DNA from: Ignavibacteriales bacterium
GTDB taxonomy: Bacteria; Bacteroidota; Ignavibacteria; Ignavibacteriales; Melioribacteraceae
Length of the DNA stretch: 64,000 nt
Assembly (NCBI GenBank): GCA_020635285.1
Contig: JACKAB010000009.1
Span: forward strand, 213,392 to 277,391
Reading direction: 5' to 3'
Shown here: piece after piece, positions 47,817 to 57,173 of the stretch
Layout: each line of letters starts with the position of its first letter
Position numbering within the stretch: the first letter of the stretch is position 1
Position numbers and translations under genes: made by a program
Notes under the pieces: model-generated
What the model was told of the DNA's origin: nothing
The model's database searches: none
What the model saw: only the letters and a program-made list of their open reading frames with translations

Positions 47817-48011
47817 ATGATAGAGATTTTGCCAAACAAATGTGATTTTTGTGGCTGCTGTGTTGGCGTTTGTCCGGAAGATGCAATAGAATTAAAAGAA
47901 GCCGAGATAAAAATTATTGAACCGCTTTGTACAAATTGCTCAAAATGTATTTGGGCATGCCCAATAGAGGTTATAAAATTTAATCGCAATGGCGTTAAGG
48001 CTGCAAGCTGA
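47817..48011 (+). CDS. Ferredoxin with two [4Fe-4S] motifs
   Basis: A small protein of 64 residues with two cluster motifs: C-D-F-C-G-C-C-V-G-V-C-P and C-T-N-C-S-K-C-I-W-A-C-P. The first has an extra cysteine at the sixth position. A GGAAG site lies 11 bases before the ATG at 47817; TTG at 47811 would fit spacing better, so the start may be two codons earlier. Its TGA shares a base with the ATG of the following geranylgeranyl-reductase-like gene, so the two are coupled and the ferredoxin is the likely electron donor. Confidence 0.88.
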   Translation: MIEILPNKCDFCGCCVGVCPEDAIELKEAEIKIIEPLCTNCSKCIWACPIEVIKFNRNGVKAAS

Positions 48012-49180
48012 TGAAAAAAGAATATGATGTAATTATTGTTGGAGCCGGTCCAGCGGGATCTATGGCTGCAAGGTATAGTGCAGTGCAAGGCATTTCCGTT
48101 TTGATGTTGGAAAAAGATCGAGATGTTGGCTATCCGGTTAGATGTGGAGAAGCAATAAGCAAAGGTGGAATTGAAGAATTTATTACAATCGACCAAAGGT
48201 GGATTTCCACACCGATTAATAAATTTAGTTTTATATCTCCTGGCGGTATTGAAGTCGTAATCCCACTTGAAGAACAAGGCTATATATTAGAAAGAAAAAT
48301 ATTTGATTATGCACTTGCTGAGTCTGCCGCAAAAGAAGGTGCAGAAATCCAAACCAGAGCTTATGTTTATGATTTAATAATTGAGAATGGAAAAGTAAGT
48401 GGAGTTAAAGTAGAAATAGCAGGTGAGAAAAAAGAGATTAAATCTAAAATAGTTATTGGTGCGGATGGTGTAGAATCCCGTGTGGGAAGATGGGCCGGTC
48501 TTAAAACCTACACAGATTTTAGGGATATGGAAAGTGGAACACAAGTTACTGCCTCCAATATTAATGTTGATCAAAATACTTGCTACTTTTATTTTGGCAA
48601 AGATGTTGCGCCACAAGGTTATTTATGGGTTTTCCCAAAAGGGAATAATTTGGCAAACATCGGACTTGGAGTTAGCGGAATTATTGGTAAGAAAAAATCA
48701 GCGTTATCCTATTTAAACGATTTTATGGATTCCAAATTTCCAAATGCGCCGGTTTTAACTAGAGTTGCCGGTGGAATTCCTTGCACAATTACACTTGAAA
48801 AAATAGTTTCAGATGGACTAATGTTAGTCGGAGATGCAGCCAGACAAATAAATCCTCTATCCGGCGGAGGAATTGCAAGCGGAATGATTGGCGGAAGTAT
48901 TGCAGGCAGAGTTGCAGGCGAAGCAGTAAAAATGAATAAACTTGATCATATTTATCAATATGAAAGTGATTGGCATAATCGCCTGGGCAAAAGGCATAAA
49001 ACTTTTGATAATATTAAGAATGGAATTTTTCATTTTACTGATGAAAAATTTAATAACATTGCCAAATCGGTTGCTAAAGTAGAAGTTGATCAAAGATCAA
49101 TTGGAAATGTTTTTAAAGTTGCACTTTTCAATAATCCATCTTTAATGCTGGATGTTGCAAAAGCTTTTTTCAAAAAATAA
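48011..49180 (+). CDS. Geranylgeranyl reductase-family flavoprotein
   Basis: A 389-residue FAD enzyme. The N-terminal dinucleotide motif is V-G-A-G-P-A-G-S-M-A-A, followed by the family block Y-P-V-R-C-G-E-A-I-S, a middle G-A-D-G-V-E-S-R-V-G-R-W, then G-Y-L-W-V-F-P-K-G and the FAD-ribityl motif L-V-G-D-A-A-R-Q-I-N-P-L-S-G-G-G-I. Such enzymes saturate isoprenoid chains: archaeal lipids, chlorophyll tails, or, in mycobacterial MenJ, menaquinone. With a ferredoxin partner upstream and the men operon 8 kb away, reduction of the menaquinone side chain is a reasonable inference, but lipid or carotenoid substrates are possible. Confidence 0.88.
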   Translation: MKKEYDVIIVGAGPAGSMAARYSAVQGISVLMLEKDRDVGYPVRCGEAISKGGIEEFITIDQRWISTPINKFSFISPGGIEVVIPLEEQGYILERKIFDYALAESAAKEGAEIQTRAYVYDLIIENGKVSGVKVEIAGEKKEIKSKIVIGADGVESRVGRWAGLKTYTDFRDMESGTQVTASNINVDQNTCYFYFGKDVAPQGYLWVFPKGNNLANIGLGVSGIIGKKKSALSYLNDFMDSKFPNAPVLTRVAGGIPCTITLEKIVSDGLMLVGDAARQINPLSGGGIASGMIGGSIAGRVAGEAVKMNKLDHIYQYESDWHNRLGKRHKTFDNIKNGIFHFTDEKFNNIAKSVAKVEVDQRSIGNVFKVALFNNPSLMLDVAKAFFKK

Positions 49181-49281
49181 ACTTTTACAAATCTAACTAC
49201 TAAGTTGCTCATAAATAAGGGCATTTCGAATTTCAATATTTTTAGTAGATCTGTAATTATACTTTTCGGAATTTTAACTAA

Positions 49282-50358
49282 ATGACATTAAAAACAATTC
49301 CTAAATTGGAATTAAATAAACAATATCTTCACAATGTATTTCAATACCTTGATTCCGCAATTATGGTTGTTGATGAAAACGAAGAATTCTTAGTTTGGAA
49401 TAATGGTGCTGAAAAAATATTTGGTTATACTCAAGAAGAAATTATTGGTCGCAATTCTTCAGCACTTTTGCCGGATGGGAAAAAATATCTTGAAGAGCTT
49501 ACTAATATTATCGACGAAGTAAAATTAAATGGATTTGCAAAGGTAATTGAGACAGAAAGAAGGACAAAAGACAATCGCATAATTCCGGTGCAGCTAAATG
49601 TTGCAATGTTACCAGGAGAAAATAATTCATATGCAGGAAGAACCGTTGTTATAACTGATGTTTCAGAAGTTCGTAAACTTCAGCAACAGGTTGATCAATC
49701 AGAAAAATTAGCTGTTATTGGTCAATTAGCTGCGGGAGTTGCTCACGAGATTGGTAATCCTCTTGCGGCTATTTCTTCAATTGTCCAAATTTTACAAAGA
49801 AAATCTACTGATCAATTTACTAGCGATCAGTTAGCAAATGTAAAAGATAACATTAATAGAATTTCTAAAATTGTAAGAGAACTCGTAGATCTTTCAAGAC
49901 CGCCAAGTCATGATGAAGTTATAACTCAAATTAATGAAGTTATAAAAACTGCAGTTGGAATTGTGAAATATGATAAAAGAGTAAGAAAAGTTGAGTTTAA
50001 GACTTATTTAGATGAAAATTTACCAATGATAAAAGTAGTTCCAGATCAATTAATTCAAGTGTTTATCAACATTTTAATAAATTCGCTTGACGCTATCGAA
50101 GGATCTGGAATTATAAAAGTTAAATCTTCTTATAATGATAAATTAATTTTTGTTAGTATTATTGATAACGGAAGCGGTATGGATGAAAAAGTAATTGCAA
50201 AAGTTTTCGATCCATTTTTACAACCAAAGAAGTAGGTAAAGGAACCGGACTTGGGCTTTCAGTAAGTTATGGTATTATTAAAAAATTTAATGGCGATATA
50301 AAAATTACAAGCTCGCCTGAAAAAAGGAAGTGAATTCCAAGTTCAAATTCCAATTTAG
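49282..50358 (+). CDS. NtrB-type PAS histidine kinase, one frameshift
   Basis: About 358 residues: a PAS domain (about 15-130), the H-box G-V-A-H-E-I-G-N-P-L with H155, and an ATPase domain with I-L-I-N-S-L-D-A-I-E and D-N-G-S-G-M-D. The frame stops at 50235 just after D-P-F; one T restored there gives F-T-T-K-E-V-G-K-G-T-G-L-G-L-S, the expected G2 box, and the frame then ends at 50358. The following gene is a sigma-54 response regulator, so this is a typical NtrB/NtrC-like pair. No membrane segment. Confidence 0.9.
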
Positions 50359-50379
50359 TTTTCTAAAAGAAGGGAAGTT

Positions 50380-51745
50380 ATGGAAATAAAAATATTAATT
50401 GCAGATGATGAAAAAGGAATTCGCGATTCACTGCAGATGATTTTAAATGAAGAAGGTTTTGCAACAACAGTAGTCTCCGATGGACTGCTTGCCTTAGAAG
50501 AAATTAAAAAGAATGAATATCAATTGGTTATTTCTGATATAAAAATGCCTGGGTTAGATGGAATTGAACTCTTGGAAAAGTGCGCAAAAAATTTCTCCCG
50601 AAACATATTTTATTGTAATGACAGCTTATGCATCAGTTGAAACTGCGGTTAGCGCATTGCGTAATGGCGCATATGACTATTTATTAAAACCAGTTGAGTT
50701 TGATGATCTTTACATAAAATAAAAAGATTACTGGATTACAAAAAATTATCTGATGAAAATAAATTTTTACGACAAAAAATATCTGCAACTGCCGATTTTG
50801 AAAATATTATCGGTAATAGCGAACCGATGAAAAAAGTATTTAACATTATTTCTCAGGTTGCACCTACAAATACAAATATATTTATTTCTGGTAAGAGCGG
50901 TACAGGAAAAGAATTAGTAGCAAAAGCAATTCACTATCATAGCAAGAGAAAAGATAAAATATTTTTGCAATTAACTGCGGTGCAATTTCTGAAAATCTAA
51001 TTGAGAGCGAATTATTTGGACATAGAAAAGGTTCCTTTACCGGGGCTGTTGGAGATAAAGACGGCTTATTTAAAGTTGCTGATGGCGGCACTTTATTTTT
51101 GGATGAAATAGCTGATCTGCCTTTAAATTTACAAGTTAAACTTTTACGAGCCATTGAAGACAAAGAATTTTTACCGGTTGGTGGCGTTAAATCGGTTAAA
51201 ACAGATGTTAGAATTATAGCCGCAACAAATCAAGATATTTATGAAAAAACAAAATCCGGTGATTTTAGAGAAGATCTATATTATAGACTAAATGTTGTAG
51301 AAATTAAATTACCTTCTTTAAATGAGAGAAGAGAAGATATTCCGCTTTTAGTAAATCATTTTGTGGAAAAGTATTGCAAAAGAAATGGGTAAGCCAGTTT
51401 TAGGTGTAACTAATGATTCAATTAAAAAAATTAATTAATTATGATTGGCGAGGCGGAGTTAGAGAACTTGAAAATATTATAGAAAGAGCGATAATATTTT
51501 CAGCAGGAGATAAAATTGAAGTAAATGATCTTGCTGATAATGTAAATCAATCAATCAGTATTGGTAATATGCCCGAATCTATAAAAGAAGCATCTTTAAT
51601 TTTTGAGAAAGAACATATAAAAAGAATAATAAAAAAATATGACAACAATAAAGAAGAAGCGGCAACAGCTTTAGAGATTGGATTATCGTCACTATATAGA
51701 AAAATGGAATTGCTGGATATTCCGACTAGACCAATGAAAGAATAA
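50380..51745 (+). pseudogene. NtrC-type sigma-54 response regulator, frameshifted
   Basis: Joined pieces give about 455 residues. The receiver has acidic pocket A-D-D-E and the phospho-acceptor D53 in I-S-D-I-K-M-P-G-L-D-G. The AAA+ domain shows S-G-K-S-G-T-G-K-E (Walker A), G-H-R-K-G-S-F-T-G-A (the sigma-54 contact loop), F-L-D-E-I-A-D-L-P (Walker B) and R-E-D-L-Y-Y-R-L-N. A Fis-type helix-turn-helix (A-L-E-I-G-L-S-S-L-Y-R-K) ends it. Breaks lie near 50585, 50720, 50965 and 51390, all in or next to A runs. It starts 21 bases after the kinase gene, with GGGAAG before the ATG. Confidence 0.88.
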
Positions 51746-51815
51746 AAAAAAGATTTAATAAAGTATTATCTTTATGTCTAAATAATTTTAAATTTATTTT
51801 ACTAGAAATCATTAA

Positions 51816-53283
51816 ATGAAATCAACCTTTAATACCATATTAAACGATCATCTAATTCCAAACGAAAATATCTTTTTTGCATCTTGGAGTTATGAAGGAA
51901 AATTTAAATGCACTGATGCATTTGAATTGAAAATAGGCTATACAAAGGATGAAATTTCCAAACTTCCATACAAACATCATTCCCTTATAGAAAGTGATTC
52001 AGAAGAAGAAATTTATAATAGTATAGTCGAGTTTCAATCAAATAATAATTCTAGTGATATTTCAAAAATATACAATTAATTTCAAAAAGTGAAAAACCAA
52101 TTTGGCTTAAGGAAATTATTTTTATCAATAGAAATAACGGAAGCGAAATATTTTCAAGTATTATAGTTGATATTACCGATGTTAAGCAAAAAGAAATTAA
52201 CTTGAATGAAATAATTCAGAGAAAAACTGAGCAGAATAATTCAAAAGACAAACTAATTTCTATTATTTCGCATGACCTACGAGCTCCATTTACAAGTTTG
52301 TTGGGATTTTCCGAAATATTATTAAATGAGCCGGAACTGCCGAATGAAGAACGGGTTGAATATTTAAAATATATTCATGATGCTTCGAACTACAGCTCCA
52401 AATGGTAAATCATTTATTGGATTGGACTAGATTTCAAACGGGTACAATGAGATTTGAACCACAGCGAATAGAGATAAGAGATGTTATTCAAAATTGTATT
52501 TCAGTTCTTACAGGCGCTGCAATGAGAAAGAATATTGAGATAAAAGTTGATGGCGGGAAAGGGATTTTTGTAAATGTAGATGAAAAATTAATTAGTCAGG
52601 CTGTAACAAATTTATTAAGTAATGCAGTTAAGTTTACTCCAAGTGGAAAGAATATAAAAGTAATAATTAGCAATTATAAAAATGATATGGTTGAAGTTAC
52701 TGTTAAAGATGAAGGGCTTGGAATTTCTGAAAGTAACCAGTCAAAACTATTTAAAGTTGAGACAAAATTTTCGCAAACCGGAACAGCAGGAGAAAAGGGA
52801 ACTGGCTTAGGTTTTAACCCTAGTTAAAGAAATTATTGAGAAACATTCTGGAAAAATTTGGTTTTACTCTGAGTTGAAAAAGGGAAGCGAATTTCATTTT
52901 ACAATTCCCAAATCAGAAAATACTCTTTTAATTATTGAAGAGCATAAAGATCTTCAAAAAGAGTATACAAAAGTACTAAAAGAACAATTTCCATCATTTG
53001 CAATTGATTTTGCAAAAACTGGATTTGAAGCCTTGAATTATTTGCTTGAAAAAAAACTCCTTCGGTTATTATCACTTACCACAATATGTCCTTAATGAGC
53101 GGTGTTCAACTTGTTTCATCCTTAAGAAAAAATCAGCATAATAAAGTAGACGTAATTGTTTTAGTAGATAAAATTACAGACGAAGAAAAGTTAGAATACA
53201 AAAAATATAAGGTCACAAATTTTGTTAATTTTAATTCTTCGCCAATAGAAATTGCCGAAGTACTAGCTAGTTTAATATCCTAA
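51816..53283 (+). pseudogene. PAS histidine kinase with degenerate receiver, frameshifted
   Basis: Five pieces join into about 488 residues. A PAS domain (51816 to about 52200) ends I-V-D-I-T-D-V-K-Q-K-E. The H-box is I-S-H-D-L-R-A-P-F-T and the ATPase boxes are N-L-L-S-N-A-V-K-F-T, D-E-G-L-G-I-S and K-G-T-G-L-G. The C-terminal 125 residues have a receiver layout (I-I-E-E-H-K-D...V-I-I-T-Y-H-N-M-S-L-M-S-G-V-Q-L) in which Tyr replaces the phospho-acceptor Asp and the usual Lys-Pro is lost (F-N-S-S-P). Breaks are near 52070, 52390, 52808 and 53060. The kinase half looks active once joined. Confidence 0.8.
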
Positions 53284-53356
53284 TCCCACTCACAAGTGTA
53301 ATATTTTATATATTTTTAAAAGTGTAAATTTTTTAATCAATCGGAAGGAAATATAA

Positions 53357-53875
53357 TTGGAAAATTCTGAAATTTCAGATAACCGACATTGGTATGCACT
53401 TTATTCAAAACCCCGTCATGAATTCAAAGCCGAAATTCAGTTGCAAAACGCAGGAATTGAATATTACTTGCCCAAAATTACGAGAATAAAACAATGGAGC
53501 GATAGAAAGAAAAAAGTAGTAGAACCTTTATTCAGTGGTTATATTTTTATTAGAGGTAATGAAAAAGATAGATTAACAGCACTTGAACAGTATGCAATTG
53601 TCCGAACAATATTTTTCAAAGGTCAGCCGGCAATTGTGCCAGATTGGCAAATTGAAAATCTGCAAAAAATGTTAGAAAAAGGTGAGGATATATCTGTTTC
53701 TGATAAAATCGCAGTAGGTAGTAAGGTTAAAATTATATCCGGTCCATTTAAAGATGTTGAAGGAATTGTTTATGAGAATAAAAATCAAGAAAAAATGCTT
53801 GCAATTACTATTGATCTTTTAAGAAGAAGTGTGATTGTTAGAATTCCGGCAGATAGTATAATTGAGCAAAAATAA
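53357..53875 (+). CDS. NusG-like antitermination factor (UpxY/RfaH type)
   Basis: A 172-residue NusG paralogue. The NGN domain reads H-W-Y-A-L-Y-S-K-P-R-H-E then Y-Y-L-P-K-I-T-R-I-K-Q-W-S-D-R-K-K and P-L-F-S-G-Y-I-F-I-R, and the KOW domain is G-S-K-V-K-I-I-S-G-P-F-K-D-V-E-G. This matches UpxY/RfaH-type factors, which stop RNA polymerase from terminating in one long operon, usually for capsule or LPS. Translation starts at TTG after CGGAAGGAAA. The genes downstream (YhaM-like and sirtuin) are not a polysaccharide operon, so the target is probably elsewhere. Confidence 0.88.
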   Translation: MENSEISDNRHWYALYSKPRHEFKAEIQLQNAGIEYYLPKITRIKQWSDRKKKVVEPLFSGYIFIRGNEKDRLTALEQYAIVRTIFFKGQPAIVPDWQIENLQKMLEKGEDISVSDKIAVGSKVKIISGPFKDVEGIVYENKNQEKMLAITIDLLRRSVIVRIPADSIIEQK

Positions 53876-53887
53876 AATGGATTTGAA

Positions 53888-54877
53888 ATGAATAATCAGT
53901 CAAAATTGGCAAACTTAAAAACTAAAGATAAAATTGAACACTTTTTACTTTTAACAAACTTTGCAGTTAAAACCACAAAAGCCGGAAAGGAATTTTTAGA
54001 CTTAGAATTGCGAGATGAAAGTGTTTCTCTTAATGCAAAAATGTGGGATAATTTTCAATCGTTTATAAATGATGCAAAGTCCGGCTCGGTAGTAAAAGTA
54101 TTGGGCATGATGGACGAGTTTAATAATGTTCCGCAAATTAAAATTGAGAAAATTAGAAGCACAAATGAAAAAGATGAAATTACACCTGAAGACTTTTTGC
54201 CCAAATCTGAAAGACCTTTAGCCGAAATGAAGGATGAATTGGAGCTTTATATTAATTCAATTCAATCGAAAAATTTAAAGCAGCTAATTCAAAATATTTT
54301 TACAGAATCGAACTTTAATAAATATATAAAAGTGCCGGCTGGAAAAGCTTGGCATCATGCATACATTGGCGGATTACTTGAGCATACATTAGAAATTATT
54401 AAAATTTGTGATTTAATGTGCAGAATTCATCCGGATGTAAATAGGGATTTATTGTTGACCGGAGCAATACTCCATGATTTTGGCAAAATTGAAGAACTTG
54501 ATTTCTCAGGCGGATTTGATTATACAGATAAAGGAAAATTATTAGGCCACATTGTAATTATTGCAAACATAATTGAGAGAGAAGCTAATAAAATCAAGGG
54601 TTTAACGGAAGAAATTAAAAATCAATTAATTCATCTTGTGTTAAGTCACCAAGGAAGGTTAGAATATGCTTCTCCTGTAACTCCAAAAACTGTGGAAGCA
54701 ATTATTCTTTATCACGCTGATGAATTAAGTGCAAAAACAAATGCTTACAAGATCGCCATTGCTGCCGAAAAAGATACAGGTAATATTTGGACAAGATATT
54801 TGCCTCTTGCAGAAACATCTTTATTTATAACTGGTAATGCAGAAAAGAAAGATGATTTCAAAGAGACTCTTTTCTAA
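53888..54877 (+). CDS. YhaM-family 3'-5' exoribonuclease
   Basis: A 329-residue protein with an N-terminal OB-fold (about 10-100, F-L-D-L-E-L-R-D-E-S-V-S-L-N-A-K-M-W) and an HD-type domain. The metal residues lie in W-H-H-A-Y-I-G-G-L-L-E-H-T and L-T-G-A-I-L-H-D-F-G-K, with a later L-S-H-Q-G-R. YhaM enzymes trim RNA and DNA from the 3' end. It begins 12 bases after the NusG-like gene and ends 12 before the sirtuin gene start region, forming one transcription unit of three. Confidence 0.9.
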   Translation: MNNQSKLANLKTKDKIEHFLLLTNFAVKTTKAGKEFLDLELRDESVSLNAKMWDNFQSFINDAKSGSVVKVLGMMDEFNNVPQIKIEKIRSTNEKDEITPEDFLPKSERPLAEMKDELELYINSIQSKNLKQLIQNIFTESNFNKYIKVPAGKAWHHAYIGGLLEHTLEIIKICDLMCRIHPDVNRDLLLTGAILHDFGKIEELDFSGGFDYTDKGKLLGHIVIIANIIEREANKIKGLTEEIKNQLIHLVLSHQGRLEYASPVTPKTVEAIILYHADELSAKTNAYKIAIAAEKDTGNIWTRYLPLAETSLFITGNAEKKDDFKETLF

Positions 54878-54895
54878 ATCATTTACGAGTTGAAT

Positions 54896-55657
54896 ATGGA
54901 ATTCAAGCCCGATTTTATTGATAGACTAAATAAAGCCAAATCACTTTTGTTTTTTACTGGCGCAGGAATTTCTGCTGAAAGCGGAATAGCGACTTTTAGA
55001 GGAAAAGACGGATTGTGGAGTAAGCTAAAACCAGAAGAACTTGCAAGTTTCAGCGCCTTTATGAAAAATCCCGATATGGTTTGGGAATGGTACCAATACA
55101 GAAGAGAGATTGTCGAGAAAGCCAAGCCTAATAAGGGACATTTGGCAATTGCTGAGTTTGAAAAATTTTATGATGTAAACGTTGTAACTCAAAATGTAGA
55201 TGATCTACATGCAAGAGCAGGCAGCACAAATATTGATGAACTTCACGGAAGTATTGTTAGAAATTTTTGCGTTGATTGTAAAACTTTTTATAATCACCAA
55301 GAATTTAAGTTTGATAAAAAAGTTCCGCGTTGTGAAAAATGTAATGGAATGATTAGACCGGATGTTGTTTGGTTTGGAGAAAATTTAAGAGGCAATGCTT
55401 TTCCAAACGGAGAGCAAAAGGCTAAAGAATGTGATATTTGTTTTATTGTTGGAACCTCTGCGATTGTTTATCCAGCTGCTTATATACCAATCACTGCAAA
55501 GCAATATGGCGCTTACTTAGTGGAGATAAACATTGAACCAACAGAAATATCCTATCAAGTTGATTATTCAATTCTGGGAAAGTCTGGTGAAATATTACCG
55601 GAGATTTTTGAGTTGGCTGCCAATCTTAAAACAAAAAAGCAACCAAACATATTTTAA
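54896..55657 (+). CDS. cobB: NAD-dependent protein deacylase (sirtuin)
   Basis: A sirtuin of 253 residues that removes acyl groups from lysines at the cost of NAD. Motifs are G-A-G-I-S-A-E-S-G-I-A-T-F-R-G, T-Q-N-V-D-D-L-H, the catalytic histidine in E-L-H-G-S, two zinc pairs (C-V-D-C and C-E-K-C) and P-D-V-V-W-F-G-E. The Y-x-x-R pair (Q-Y-R-R-E) expected of desuccinylating class III enzymes is present at about position 65. An in-frame TTG two codons upstream is possible, but ATG at 54896 is preferred. The last four bases overlap queD on the other strand. Confidence 0.93.
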   Translation: MEFKPDFIDRLNKAKSLLFFTGAGISAESGIATFRGKDGLWSKLKPEELASFSAFMKNPDMVWEWYQYRREIVEKAKPNKGHLAIAEFEKFYDVNVVTQNVDDLHARAGSTNIDELHGSIVRNFCVDCKTFYNHQEFKFDKKVPRCEKCNGMIRPDVVWFGENLRGNAFPNGEQKAKECDICFIVGTSAIVYPAAYIPITAKQYGAYLVEINIEPTEISYQVDYSILGKSGEILPEIFELAANLKTKKQPNIF

Positions 55658-56088
55658 TCGTGCTGACTATAATCAATTAAAGAAACTTCTTCCTCAGCAT
55701 ATGTGTTTTCCGTTTCGCACACTCTAACCTTTATTTTAGTAATATTTGGCGGTAATTTTTCAGCTTTGATTTTGTTTAAAAAATAATGGCAAAGATTTTC
55801 TGCGGTTGATTCAAAATCTACAATAACATGGGCAGAGTTCAATTTTTGAATTGCCTCTTTTAGTTCCAAATCTTTGCTGCTAATAATTACTGAGTGATCT
55901 AACTCATCAACAAGCGGAGCAATAATTTCCTTTACATCAAAGTAATCTAAAACCATTCCTTCTTCAGTTATGCCGCCGCTAAACTCAACAATTAATTTGT
56001 ATGAATGTCCATGAAGATTATAACATTTGCCTTTGTGGCATTGTAATCTGTGGCCCATTTCCCATCTAAATTCTTTTGCTATTTTCAT
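55654..56088 (-). CDS. queD: 6-carboxy-5,6,7,8-tetrahydropterin synthase
   Basis: QueD makes 6-carboxytetrahydropterin for queuosine synthesis. In the 144-residue protein the zinc histidines are H13 (M-G-H-R-L) and H26/H28 (N-L-H-G-H-S-Y), the catalytic cysteine is C22, and V-L-D-Y-F-D-V-K plus L-D-H-S match the family. The C-terminal C-E-T-E-N-T-Y-A-E motif is also conserved. The start overlaps the queE stop by four bases (ATGA). The remaining queuosine genes are not in the window. Confidence 0.94.
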   Translation of the reverse strand: MKIAKEFRWEMGHRLQCHKGKCYNLHGHSYKLIVEFSGGITEEGMVLDYFDVKEIIAPLVDELDHSVIISSKDLELKEAIQKLNSAHVIVDFESTAENLCHYFLNKIKAEKLPPNITKIKVRVCETENTYAEEEVSLIDYSQHD

Positions 56089-56753
56089 ACGCCTTTTTTA
56101 TCCGGTTCCCAAATATGTTTATGTAATTGAATTTGAAATCTTACTTTTAAATTATCTTCCAAAATCCATTCTGATAAAGTTCTATACTCTAATTTGCCAA
56201 AAACTGTCGAAAAAATCACTTCACATTTTTTACTTAAATTATTTTCCTCAATTAACTTTTTAGACCACTCATAATCTTCTCTATTTCCTATTACAAATTT
56301 TACTTCATCAATTGGTTTTAGAAATTTAATATTTTCATAATAATTTTTCTTTTCCATTTTACTGGAAGGGCATTTAAAATCTAAAATAGTTTTAACTCTT
56401 TTATCAACTTTTTCAATTGATAAACTTCCACCAGTTTCTAACATTACTTCGTAACCATTCTCACAAAGTTTTGTTAATAAATCAAAACATTCGTGTTGCA
56501 TCAAAGGTTCGCCGCCAGTTACTTCAACTAAACTGCAATTATATTTTTTTATTTCGGCTAAAATTTCTTCAACTGAAAAATCTTTACCATCATAAAAAGC
56601 ATATTCAGTATCACAATAGCTGCATCTCAAATTGCAATATGTCAATCTGATAAAAATACAAGGCAGACCAGCTTTTGTTCCTTCGCCTTGAATGGAATAG
56701 AAAAATTCGTTTATTTTAATCAATTTTACTCTTTCTAAAGATTTTAAATGCAA
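56085..56753 (-). CDS. queE: 7-carboxy-7-deazaguanine synthase
   Basis: QueE is a radical SAM enzyme turning 6-carboxytetrahydropterin into 7-carboxy-7-deazaguanine, the step after QueD. In the 222-residue protein F-Y-S-I-Q-G-E-G-T-K-A-G precedes the cluster motif C40-x3-C44-x2-C47 (C-N-L-R-C-S-Y-C-D-T), followed by E-V-T-G-G-E-P-L. The order queE-queD with an ATGA overlap suggests stoichiometric translation. The true start could lie up to 10 codons later, since the conserved part begins at K-I-N-E-F-F. Confidence 0.94.
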   Translation of the reverse strand: MHLKSLERVKLIKINEFFYSIQGEGTKAGLPCIFIRLTYCNLRCSYCDTEYAFYDGKDFSVEEILAEIKKYNCSLVEVTGGEPLMQHECFDLLTKLCENGYEVMLETGGSLSIEKVDKRVKTILDFKCPSSKMEKKNYYENIKFLKPIDEVKFVIGNREDYEWSKKLIEENNLSKKCEVIFSTVFGKLEYRTLSEWILEDNLKVRFQIQLHKHIWEPDKKGV

Positions 56754-56851
56754 AAATAAGAAGAAAATAGGAGTTATAGAACATTTTAAAGTTGCAGAAG
56801 AAAAATAAATTTTCTAATTTACCTTTCTGAAAAATTTTAAAAAGGTTGGAA

Positions 56852-57109
56852 ATGGCTAATCATAAATCAGCTAAAAAAAGAGCGAAAACAAGTGAAAAAA
56901 GAAGAGTAAGAAATAAGGCTTCTTTATCAAAAGTTAAAACAGTGGTTAAGAATGTGCTAGATTCAAAAGATAAAGAATCTGCAGACGTTAAATTGAAAGA
57001 AGCGGTTTCGTATTTAGATAGAATTGCAACTAAAGGCACAATTCATAAAAATAATGTTGCAAGAAAAAAAGCAAGATTAACAAAGTTTGTTAATGCCTTA
57101 GCTAAATAA
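56852..57109 (+). CDS. rpsT: 30S ribosomal protein S20
   Basis: An 85-residue basic, helical protein starting M-A-N-H-K-S-A-K-K-R and ending with R-K-K-A-R-L-T-K-F-V, both diagnostic of S20, which binds 16S rRNA early in 30S assembly. The ATG at 56852 is preferred over an in-frame TTG two codons earlier because it begins the conserved M-A-N-H; AAAAGG lies about 10 bases before it. It is a single-gene transcript ended by the strong hairpin at 57138. Confidence 0.96.
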   Translation: MANHKSAKKRAKTSEKRRVRNKASLSKVKTVVKNVLDSKDKESADVKLKEAVSYLDRIATKGTIHKNNVARKKARLTKFVNALAK

Positions 57110-57137
57110 TTTTTAGATTCTAGATTAAGATAAAGTT

Positions 57138-57170
57138 AAGCGATTTTGCAAAAGCAAAATCGCTTTTTTT
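57138..57170. terminator. Strong terminator after rpsT, shared with the convergent gene
   Basis: AAGCGATTTTGC (57138-57149) pairs perfectly with GCAAAATCGCTT (57154-57165) around an AAAA loop and runs into T residues. It ends rpsT on the plus strand, and the A-rich left flank lets it act on the convergent GlmU-like gene, which ends at 57174. Confidence 0.88.
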
Positions 57171-57173
57171 ATT

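Noticed and set aside
47774..48277. Reverse-strand open frame across the ferredoxin
   Set aside because: It is the complement of the ferredoxin and flavoprotein genes and shows no recognisable domain.
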